In this document: positions 1 to 5,121 of the stretch, piece by piece
Numbering within the stretch: the stretch's first letter is position 1
Layout: every line of letters begins with the position of its first letter
NCBI GenBank assembly: GCA_025355115.1
Contig: JANXLO010000049.1
Span: 1-11,264 of the forward strand
From: Chthonomonadaceae bacterium
GTDB taxonomy: Bacteria; Armatimonadota; Chthonomonadetes; Chthonomonadales; Chthonomonadaceae
DNA length: 11,264 bases
Direction: 5' to 3'
Notes under the pieces: model-generated
Told to the model about the DNA's origin: nothing
The model's database searches: none
The model's input: the letters and a program-made list of their open reading frames with translations, nothing else
Translations under genes and position numbers: made by a program

Positions 1-594
1 ACCATCGTCGTCTATGACCGGGCTGCTTCGCTCCATGCGAGCCTGTTCAAACGGTTCAACCTGTGCCTGACGAATGCCCCGACCATCACCGGCAATCTGG
101 CCACCGAGACCCTGAGCAGTGGCCAGAAACTGTTCGTACAGACGCTGCTCCCGGCGGCTCCCTCCCTGACGGCGGCCTACACGGCGGGCAACCTGACCCA
201 GGTCGCCTGGATGGAACCGACTCGGTTCACCCTGACGGTGGAAGACCCGAGCCTGCCCTCCAACGTCCGCTTCCTGCACGTCCTGCAGGGCGCGGATGCC
301 GGGGCAGCAGTCGTTCCGGCCGCCCGCCTGCAGAGTGTACAGGGCACGGCGTTCGATGGAGCCGTGTTCGGCAGTGCGGCGGTCTTCTTCCCGGTCAACA
401 GCGGCGCGGCGCTTGTTGCGACGACATTCGGCGTCCCGAACGGGGTGCATACCCTCCTGATAACCGGACTGACCCCGAACGCCTCCTATGGCCTGACGGT
501 TCAATCCGGCCCCAACGGAACGCAGATCGTCCTGACTCCCGGCGGCATCGGAGCCAGCGCAGACAGCGCCGGAGTGCTGCGCACCACGTTCTGA
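1..594 (+). CDS. C-terminal part of a heparinase II/III-like or other beta-sandwich secreted protein (5' end outside window)
   Basis: The frame is open from the first base to a TGA at 592-594, giving 197 residues of a longer protein whose start lies outside the window. The fragment is rich in short hydrophobic beta-strand patterns and small residues and has no membrane segment. It starts with a VVYDR motif followed by an FKRFNL stretch, then LFVQTLLPA, FLHVLQGAD and VFFPV segments, and ends in a GLTPNASYGLTV strand. From memory this order resembles the C-terminal beta-sandwich of heparinase II/III-like polysaccharide lyases, in which a V-[VY]-x-D-R strand is typical. The catalytic domain would lie upstream, so the enzymatic role is inference; a non-catalytic carbohydrate-binding or surface protein is also possible. 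Its coding texture (strong third-position G/C) matches the rest of the chromosome, unlike the IS region that follows. It converges on glmS with the IS region between them. Confidence 0.8.
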   Translation, partial: TIVVYDRAASLHASLFKRFNLCLTNAPTITGNLATETLSSGQKLFVQTLLPAAPSLTAAYTAGNLTQVAWMEPTRFTLTVEDPSLPSNVRFLHVLQGADAGAAVVPAARLQSVQGTAFDGAVFGSAAVFFPVNSGAALVATTFGVPNGVHTLLITGLTPNASYGLTVQSGPNGTQIVLTPGGIGASADSAGVLRTTF

Positions 595-789
595 GAACGT
601 GCCTAACCGCTCCTTGGTGGACGCCACATAGGGTCCTATGCCAGACGAAATTTTTGCCCGGAATTCTCCGGGCAATTGGCAACTAGACCCGAAATAGACA
701 TTTTCACCAGCAAATATACGTAGTTATACGGATGGCAAGCCCTTCGTCCCCATGATATACTCCTATTAATCCTCGGTGAGCGCAATATG
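595..789. other. Intergenic segment left of the IS1-family element
   Basis: This stretch follows the upstream stop codon and carries no convincing gene. It contains one clear hairpin (654-675) and ends with GCAATATG (782-789), the left copy of the IS target duplication. With the IS removed it joins directly to position 1989 onward, so the ancestral gap between the lyase-like gene and the sigma factor gene was about 400 bp. Confidence 0.7.
654..675 (+). terminator. Hairpin downstream of the lyase-like gene, possible terminator
   Basis: TTGCCCGGA (654-662) pairs perfectly with TCCGGGCAA (667-675) around a 4-nt ATTC loop, about 60 nt after the stop codon at 594. The stem is strong, but the plus-strand side is followed by TTGGCAAC rather than a run of T, so it is not a textbook intrinsic terminator. 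It may act as a weak terminator or a 3' end stabiliser for the upstream gene. Confidence 0.4.
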
Positions 790-816
790 GGTAGGGCTAC
801 GCTATCCGGTGACAAC
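790..816 (+). repeat. Left terminal inverted repeat of the IS1-family element
   Basis: This 27-bp end matches the right end in inverted orientation with five mismatches, three of them adjacent at 801-803. The transposase stop codon (TAG, read on the minus strand at 804-802) lies inside the repeat, so coding sequence reaches the very tip of the element. Confidence 0.85.
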
Positions 817-1946
817 TCGATTGCCTCCTTCTTGTAGCCGTGCCTCTGATTTGGGCTTGCGCCCTCGTTTCTTTTTCGCCACAAAAGGCGGCGGTGCGAA
901 CCGATACGACAGCAGTTCTCCCACGCTCCAGAGGTGGTTGGTCAATCCCGCCGCCATCGCGGGAGTATAAGCACCGTCTTCGCGTTGCAAACTCTGATGC
1001 GGCGTGCAAAAGTTGTACAAACAGCCCACCAGGTACATCCCGCTCTGAAGAGTGCCCGCTTGCCGGGCTAAGCCGCGGCCGCGTCGGACCAGACTGTGAC
1101 AACGGGCACGGAAAGTCGCGTTCAGACGCTCGATATACGCCGTGCTGATCTTGCATTCTTCCGGCAAAAGACCCATCAACTCCGGCAGAGTGCCCTGGAT
1201 CAAGCGCTGATCGATGCCGACCACGCGGCCTTTCTTGTACTGCTTCACCATCTGCGCGATCACTGCCTGCGGGCGGGCAAGAAAGGACGACCGCGTTTGC
1301 CTGTTGGCTTGGCATCGCGAAAAGCCTGCTGCCAGGTTTTGATATAGCCGCGCCAACCGTCGGTGGCCAAAAGGATCGGAGCGCACTTTGCGCACCGTTT
1401 GACCATGGCGGCCAACTTCTGCAAAAGACCCTGCTCTCGTGAGGAGGAGAGAACCCCTCCCAACCACAGGCGAGTGGGCACACACATGGCCATCCACAGG
1501 ACGAGGCGTTTCTGGAGTTTGACATACATCTCGTCGGCTTGCACTTGCTGCAGATCCATCGTCTTCTGAGTGATCTGAACTTCGTGAAAAGCCTGACAGT
1601 GTTGGCCCGCTTCTTCTCGCCAGCGCGGGACGGTTCTTTCGTCGATCTCGAAGGCTTTGACAATTGCCTGGAGCGGACAGCCCAATGAGAGCAAGACAAT
1701 GATCCGAGTAATGGTCTCGGGCGGGTGCTTTTTGCCGTGAAACAGGGTTCCGTCGGTGATACGGAAGGTCTTCCGACAGGTCAGGCATCGGCAGCGTTGC
1801 TTGAGGCTATCGTGGACACGAATGTTGCCCTGGTTTCGCAGACCACTTGACGAACATTCGATATTGCGACAAAATAGAGCCGGTGGGTGCATGGCAAATC
1901 TCGCAAGTTTGATGTGGTAATCCAACTTACGATTTTCATGCCCCAC
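802..1946 (-). pseudogene. IS1-family transposase split by a -1 frame change
   Basis: The transposase is spread over two overlapping minus-strand frames. The first, from GTG 1946 (or ATG 1892) to a stop at 1262-1260, encodes 228 residues. It has an N-terminal zinc-ribbon-like set of cysteines (CRNIEC, then CRCLTC, about residues 26-57), a helix-turn-helix stretch (about 75-110), the first catalytic Asp in QADEMY (D138) and the second in ATDGWRGY (D196). The other frame supplies the rest: VIAQMVKQYKKGRVV, the catalytic Glu in YIERLNATFRAR (Glu codon at 1131-1129) and a basic tail ending at 802. Joining them around 1270-1300 by a -1 step restores a normal-looking protein of about 380 residues. 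IS1 itself uses -1 frameshifting, but between its DNA-binding and catalytic parts. Here the break is inside the catalytic domain, so inactivation is the simpler reading; programmed slippage near CCT-TTC-TTG is not excluded. Confidence 0.8.
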
Positions 1947-1953
1947 TTTTTAC

Positions 1954-1980
1954 GTTTTCACCGGATCATGTAGTCCTACC
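1954..1980 (-). repeat. Right terminal inverted repeat of the IS1-family element
   Basis: Read on the minus strand from 1980 this starts GGTAGGACTAC and continues with ATCCGGTGA, matching the left end at 22 of 27 positions. The first possible start codon of the transposase, GTG at 1946, is only 8 bp inside it, so any promoter must lie in or across this end. Confidence 0.85.
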
Positions 1981-2184
1981 GCAATATGCATTGAGGATAG
2001 CGATAGGAATCCAGGTATACAGTGCGTGCACCAACGCTGTTTAATTTGCAAGTTCCGCTCGTAAGCGGATGCTGGCATAACTCGTGCATTGCAACTCTCT
2101 AAGGACGGCTTGATGTCCGGCTGGCGAAAGATAAGCGGATAAAACTCACCCCTGCAGTTTCTGTATGATGACCCAAGGAGAATT
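1981..2184. other. Intergenic segment upstream of the sigma factor gene
   Basis: After the right copy of the 8-bp duplication (1981-1988) comes about 200 bp with no convincing reading frame. TATGAT at 2164-2169 looks like a -10 element, but it sits only 6 bp before the ribosome-binding site and has no matching -35, so I do not call it a promoter. The real promoter of the sigma factor gene is probably here or was displaced by the IS insertion. Confidence 0.55.
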
Positions 2185-2826
2185 ATGAACACGTTCGTGG
2201 GCGTTCCCCGGCCTCAAAGCTTATCTGGCAGCACCTCCTTGCCCGAGTCGACGTTTGGGCAATCTGGGGGCAGTCACCTCTATTGTGAGCAAAATAGTTC
2301 TTCTCGTGAAAACTTGTACGCGGAGTTTCAGCCCCTCGTAAGGCGGTTGATGCGGCAATATGGCGATACCGCCGAACGGCGTGAGGATCTCAAGGGAGAG
2401 ATTTATTATCGCTTCTGCCTGTTGATCGAGGCGTACAACCCTGAGCGCGGCGTGCCTCTGCGGCCCTATCTGGTCCGCCAACTCGGCGCTTCTGTCTACA
2501 CGTACGTGCGCCAACAGTGGCGAAACCAACAACGTGAGGTCAGCCTCAACTCCTCTCTAAGCGAGGTAGATCCAGCGCATTCCTACGATCCGAGGGATGA
2601 TTGGGACCACGCTCTCTCCTTTAAGAAAGTATGTGCTACTTTGGCCGAAGCGATCCGTGTCCTTCCAGAACGCCAGCGCAAGGTACTGATATTGCGGTAT
2701 TATGAGGATCGCAGCTTCGAAGAGATCGCAGGCCGACTGCAGATCAAGGCAGCGAGTGTACGTTCGTTGCTGCGCCATGGGATCAACCGACTTCGTGATT
2801 CAGCGCCTCTTCTCCTGAATGAATAG
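2185..2826 (+). CDS. Sigma-70 family RNA polymerase sigma factor (region 2 plus region 4, ECF-like)
   Basis: This encodes a 213-residue protein that should direct RNA polymerase to a specific promoter set. Residues 1-40 are Ser/Gly-rich and match nothing I recognise. Region 2 spans about 42-115 (ENLYAEFQPLVRRLMRQYG, EDLKGEIYYRF, the aromatic-rich YTYVRQQWR). An acidic linker of about 30 residues follows. Region 4 spans about 150-205, with LPERQRKVLILRYYE, SFEEIAGRL and SVRSLLRHGINRLR forming the helix-turn-helix that reads the -35 element. Region 3 is absent, as in ECF-type factors. The ATG is chosen because AAGGAG (2175-2180) lies 4 bp upstream. No anti-sigma factor is encoded next to it; the flanks are an IS1-family element and IS remnants, so its targets cannot be inferred. 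A possible 30-residue frame starts 1 bp after its stop. Confidence 0.85.
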   Translation: MNTFVGVPRPQSLSGSTSLPESTFGQSGGSHLYCEQNSSSRENLYAEFQPLVRRLMRQYGDTAERREDLKGEIYYRFCLLIEAYNPERGVPLRPYLVRQLGASVYTYVRQQWRNQQREVSLNSSLSEVDPAHSYDPRDDWDHALSFKKVCATLAEAIRVLPERQRKVLILRYYEDRSFEEIAGRLQIKAASVRSLLRHGINRLRDSAPLLLNE

Positions 2827-2827
2827 G

Positions 2828-2920
2828 ATGAAACTGTTCCTTGGGTTTCGCGAGAAATCCGTCTCCATCGCCACTCTTCGATCCCAAGAAGTGCGAAAAT
2901 CCAGTTGCGCAGCCAGGTAA
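2828..2920 (+). CDS. Possible 30-residue small protein immediately downstream of the sigma factor
   Basis: An ATG one base after the sigma factor stop codon opens a 30-codon frame ending in TAA at 2918-2920. The product is basic (6 Arg or Lys in the last 15 residues) with a short hydrophobic start (MKLFLGF). The spacing would allow translational coupling to the sigma factor. There is no independent ribosome-binding site and no similarity I can name, so it may be chance. Confidence 0.2.
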   Translation: MKLFLGFREKSVSIATLRSQEVRKSSCAAR

Positions 2921-2962
2921 GCAACTCCTTTCCTCTCGCAAGCGACTATGGCTGGCAATGTG

Positions 2963-3161
2963 TTTACAATGTAAAGACCTCCTGTGTAGAGTAAGTTAGC
3001 ACGCTTACTCTACACAGGAGGTCTTCTCTAGAACCTTGTCGGAGAGAACTCCGTGGCGTTCTCTCCAACATTGCAAAACGTACGTTTGTTTGTAATGAGC
3101 GATCTGGTCGTTTCCCCTGTCCGCTCGTTTTGGAGCTGTCGGGAACCATCCCCGGTAGCTC
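2963..3161. repeat. Cluster of palindromes in the noncoding end of the IS1182-type relic
   Basis: Within 200 bp there are five inverted repeats: TTTACA/TGTAAA around one base (2963-2975); a perfect 22-bp stem with an 8-nt loop (2974-2995/3004-3025); a perfect 9-bp stem with an 8-nt loop (3041-3049/3058-3066); the 12-bp palindrome AAACGTACGTTT (3076-3087); and an 11-pair RNA hairpin with two G-U pairs (3133-3143/3151-3161). No gene overlaps them convincingly. They lie downstream of the transposase remnant on the minus strand and are probably part of that element's terminus. Confidence 0.7.
2974..3025. repeat. Perfect 22-bp inverted repeat with 8-nt loop
   Basis: The left arm (2974-2995, starting AAGACCTCCTGTG) and right arm (3004-3025) are exact reverse complements separated by TTAGCACG. 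A 22-bp perfect stem is much longer than a usual intrinsic terminator, and neither strand has a T-run after it. It may be a transposon end, a mini-inverted-repeat footprint or a strong bidirectional RNA hairpin downstream of the sigma factor gene. The left arm begins like the inverted motif at 5013-5022. Confidence 0.8.
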
Positions 3162-3181
3162 TGTCCACGCTTTTGGCGCGA

Positions 3182-3550
3182 TTACAGTCCTTGAAGGACG
3201 TGCAAACGCCGTAGATTGTAGGCAAAGCAGATCAACAGCCATTCACCGGTTGCCTTTGAGAGCCCGCGCAAGGAGAAGTGCCGGAAACCCAACACCTCCT
3301 TGGTCTGGCCAAAAACGGGTTCAATCGTGCACTTGCGCCGTTGGTAGATCGCCTTGCCCAGCGGAGTGCGCAATTTGTAGGCCATCTTCTCCCGAAGTGT
3401 CGCTTCCTGGGGAGATACGGGTCCGGCCTCGGCAAAGTAGGCTTGCCAGCCACCCGTCTGGTCGGCGTGTCCGGTTGCCATGTAAGGCTCGATGTGCGCC
3501 TGCTCCAGAAGAGCCACGTTAGCCGCACTCAAATATCCGAAGTCCAGAGC
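3182..3550 (-). pseudogene. C-terminal remnant of an IS1182-type (DDE) transposase
   Basis: The minus-strand frame ends at 3182 and encodes about 120 residues that look like the C-terminal part of an IS1182/IS5-superfamily transposase. Recognisable pieces are DFGYLSAANVALLEQ, HIEPYMATG, then REKMAYKLRTPLGKAIYQRR, the catalytic-Glu region CTIEPVFGQTKEVLGFRHF and SLRGLSKATGEW ending in a CFAYNLRRL helix. Most of the protein, including the first catalytic Asp and the N-terminal domain, is missing. At about 3547-3557 homology stops abruptly and plus-strand IS630-type sequence begins; an in-frame TAG lies just beyond. The track start at 3532 is an internal TTG and not the native start. Confidence 0.75.
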
Positions 3551-3840
3551 CGTCGCGCCCTCAAGCGTCTAGGTGCCAACTGGATATGCGCCAAGCATTG
3601 GATTACCAGTCCTGATCCTGCTTATACGCTTAAAAAATGGAGAGATCGCTTGATTGATCTAGCCAATACCCACTCTGAGTGGGTATTGGGGTTCCAAGAC
3701 GAAGTCTGGTTCAGCCGTTTCGCTTCGCCGAATTTGCACGCTTGGACCGAGGATGAGCCCATCCGCCTGGTCGAAAAGCAAGCGGGCATTGCAGATCGGA
3801 AGCCTAAGGCCCTCGCCTGCTATGGTATGTTGCAGGCGGA
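3551..3840 (+). pseudogene. Internal fragment of an IS630-type transposase
   Basis: About 96 residues in the plus-strand frame match the middle of IS630-family transposases: ALKRLGANW, AKHWITSPDPAY, KKWRDRLIDLA, the first catalytic Asp in GFQDEVWFSRF, LHAWTEDEP and PKALACYGMLQAD. Both ends are missing. The N-terminal helix-turn-helix region is absent because the fragment abuts the IS1182-type remnant, and everything after ACYGMLQAD is lost before a stop at 3863-3865 and the IS701-like element at 3872. The open frame runs upstream to 3278 only because it is antisense to the other remnant; that part is not protein homology. This is an inactive relic. Confidence 0.8.
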
Positions 3841-3871
3841 TCGCATCTCAAGGCTCGGGATGTAATACTCG

Positions 3872-3893
3872 TAGGACTTACGCACATGTTGCT
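3872..3893 (+). repeat. Left terminal inverted repeat of the IS701-like element
   Basis: Begins TAGGACTTACGC and continues to ATGTTGCT, matching the right end with one substitution and one inserted base. A candidate promoter follows about 15 bp further in. Confidence 0.8.
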
Positions 3894-3908
3894 TACAGTC
3901 AATTTGCC

Positions 3909-3938
3909 TTGACAAAGGGAGTTGTCCTTAGCGATAAT
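3909..3938 (+). promoter_or_regulatory. Strong sigma-70-type promoter of the IS701-like transposase, possibly giving a leaderless mRNA
   Basis: TTGACA (3909-3914), an 18-bp spacer and GATAAT (3933-3938) give a perfect -35 and a one-mismatch -10. Only 5 bp separate the -10 from the ATG at 3944, so transcription would start at or next to the start codon. There is no ribosome-binding site at a workable distance. Confidence 0.6.
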
Positions 3939-3943
3939 TTGGT

Positions 3944-4960
3944 ATGGCAACTTTACCTAAAGTCGAAGACCTCGACTACATCCAATTTCTCGTAGCGTCT
4001 CAGACCGCCTTTTCTTGGAACGAAGCCGCCAAGTGTAGTGGCGTGACGGATGACACTCCGGCCCATGATGCTTTTACTCGTCTGCTCGCAAGACGGCCTC
4101 CTGATAACCAGGCGTTGTGGCGAGAGGTCGAACCCTTCGTCAACAAGGCAAGCGGACTGTTGATTATCGACGACAGCACTCTCGACAAACCCCATGCCTG
4201 CTTCATGGACCTTGTCGGCTGGCACTGGAGCGGCAAGCACAAAGCGACCGTACGAGGGATTAACCTCATCAGTCTCGTCTGGACCGACGGAGGGGCTTGT
4301 CTTCCCATCGATTGTCGGGTCTACGACAAACCCACGAGCGGCTTGGACAAGAATGACTACTTCCGGGCGATGATAACCACTGCCAAGGAACGCGGTTTCA
4401 CTCCCGAATATGTCTCCTTCGATGGTTGGTACAGCGGTTTAGGCAATCTCAATCACCTGCGGGATCTGAACTGGCGTTGGCTGACACGTCTGAAATCCAA
4501 TCATCATGTGGATTCCGACCGAACGGACAATGTGAATGTTGAGAACATTGCCATCGGCGAAGAAGATCGGATCGTGCATCTCAAAGGTTATGGTATGGTC
4601 AAGGTGTTTCGGATCGCGACCGACTTTGACGAGGCGGATCACTGGGCGACAGACGACCTGACACTGACCGAAGCGAACCGACAAGAACCTGCTCGGCAGG
4701 CATTTGCGATCGAGAACTATCACCGGGCTCTGAAACAGTACTGTGCGGTGGAGAAGTGCCAGGCGCGTTCTGCGGTGGCGCAGAAGAACCACATTCTGTT
4801 TTCTCTTCGCACGTTCGTCCGATTAGAAGTGGCGCGTCGTCGGACGGGCAAGTCTTGTTATGAGACCAAGCTGACAATCATTCAGGACGCTGTGCGCACC
4901 TTTTGTAGGTCAGGTGATTTACGGCGAGCAACATCGCGTAAGTCCTATAGTGTATTGTAG
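3944..4960 (+). CDS. IS701-like DDE transposase, full length
   Basis: The protein has 338 residues. Features in order: a short N-terminal helical region (1-65); the first catalytic Asp in LIIDDSTLDKP (D76/D77); WHWSGKHKATVRGINL (93-108) with the following VWTDGGACLPIDCRVYDKP core; the second Asp in SFDGWYS (D160); RWLTRLKSN (178-186); and the catalytic Glu in AIENYHRALKQ (E257), followed by the AQKNHILFSLRTFVRLE helix. All three acidic residues and spacings look intact, so it could be active. The ATG at 3944 is supported by the domain start and by a promoter just upstream, not by a ribosome-binding site. The frame passes through the right terminal repeat and stops at TAG 4958-4960, outside the element, so the last four residues come from flanking DNA. 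Confidence 0.85.
   Translation: MATLPKVEDLDYIQFLVASQTAFSWNEAAKCSGVTDDTPAHDAFTRLLARRPPDNQALWREVEPFVNKASGLLIIDDSTLDKPHACFMDLVGWHWSGKHKATVRGINLISLVWTDGGACLPIDCRVYDKPTSGLDKNDYFRAMITTAKERGFTPEYVSFDGWYSGLGNLNHLRDLNWRWLTRLKSNHHVDSDRTDNVNVENIAIGEEDRIVHLKGYGMVKVFRIATDFDEADHWATDDLTLTEANRQEPARQAFAIENYHRALKQYCAVEKCQARSAVAQKNHILFSLRTFVRLEVARRRTGKSCYETKLTIIQDAVRTFCRSGDLRRATSRKSYSVL
4927..4947 (-). repeat. Right terminal inverted repeat of the IS701-like element
   Basis: This is the inverted copy of the left end and lies inside the transposase reading frame, which continues four codons beyond it into flanking DNA before reaching a stop. Confidence 0.8.
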
Positions 4961-5121
4961 AGGCACGTTTCGGTGCCAATTCTCCGCCGGAATACAACCG
5001 CTTATTTCGCATGAGGTCTTTAGCATGCCCTTATTATCGCTGACAGCTATCCCACGAAAGGCGGGTGAACTCTCAGGGGCCAGACGAGGGATTGACAACA
5101 CTAGTGTTGTTCGCCTGTCGT
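4948..5121. other. Noncoding segment between the IS701-like element and glmS
   Basis: No gene is supported here. It holds a 5-bp hairpin GGCAC/GTGCC (4962-4966/4973-4977), the TAAAGACCTC terminus read on the minus strand (5022-5013), a GCATG/CATGC inverted pair around that terminus, and a 16-bp palindrome near the end of glmS. The first 75 bp may be what remains of the distal end of the IS1182-type element. Confidence 0.5.
5095..5110. repeat. 16-bp perfect palindrome just past the glmS stop codon
   Basis: ACAACACTAGTGTTGT is its own reverse complement and lies 11 bp beyond the glmS stop (5124-5122). As RNA it would form a 6-bp stem with a CUAG loop, but no T-run follows on the minus strand, so it is a poor intrinsic terminator. 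Its form also suits a dimeric regulator's operator, though no suitable gene start is nearby. Confidence 0.6.

Larger units (their letters stand above)
790..1980 (-). mobile_element. IS1-family insertion sequence, 1191 bp, with TIRs and 8-bp target duplication
   Basis: The left end (790-816) and the reverse complement of the right end (1980-1954) match at 22 of 27 positions; both start GGTAGG(G/A)CTAC and share ATCCGGTGA. Each end is flanked by the same 8 bp, GCAATATG, at 782-789 and 1981-1988. Termini beginning GG and an 8-9 bp duplication are typical of the IS1 family, and the encoded transposase fits (zinc ribbon, then DDE domain). The intact duplication indicates simple insertion with little later rearrangement. 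The element lies in noncoding DNA about 200 bp upstream of the sigma factor gene, with its transposase pointing away from that gene. Confidence 0.9.
3872..4947 (+). mobile_element. IS701-like insertion sequence, about 1076 bp, apparently complete
   Basis: The left end (3872-3893) starts TAGGACTTACGC, then AC, then ATGTTGCT. The right end read on the minus strand (4947-4927) gives TAGGACTTACGC, then G, then ATGTTGCT, so the two match apart from one substitution and one missing base. One intact DDE transposase frame fills the interior. No direct duplication is visible at the flanks (CTCG before, TAGT after), which may reflect insertion followed by deletion or recombination with another copy. 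Family assignment rests on the transposase motifs; IS4-superfamily relatives are an alternative. Confidence 0.8.
2972..5022 (-). mobile_element. Putative remnant of an IS1182-type element disrupted by other IS sequences
   Basis: The element is inferred from a C-terminal IS1182-type transposase remnant on the minus strand and from matching termini. TAAAGACCTC reads inward on the plus strand at 2972-2981 and inward on the minus strand at 5022-5013, and the match continues weakly (13 of the first 15 bases agree). The termini would enclose the transposase remnant, an IS630-type fragment and the IS701-like element. I see no target duplication outside the termini. The boundary call is inference from a short match. 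Confidence 0.4.

Noticed and set aside
63..686. 207-residue plus-strand open frame
   Set aside because: It is out of frame with the continuous reading frame 1-594, and its composition (Arg, Pro, Gly and Asp rich, no domain pattern) is that of a shadow frame in G+C-rich coding DNA.
797..1699. 300-residue minus-strand frame over the IS1-family element
   Set aside because: It is the third frame of the same strand; none of the transposase motifs fall in it, whereas the two other frames together give a normal DDE transposase.
2164..2169. TATGAT as the -10 element of the sigma factor promoter
   Set aside because: It would start transcription within the ribosome-binding site and has no matching -35 element.
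2974..3025. Intrinsic terminator of the sigma factor gene
   Set aside because: The stem is strong, but no T-run follows on the plus strand and it lies about 150 bp past the stop codon; kept as a palindrome of unknown role.
3278..3865. Single 195-residue plus-strand gene
   Set aside because: Its first half is antisense to the IS1182-type remnant; only residues from about 3551 onward have IS630-type homology, so it is a chance fusion of two relics.
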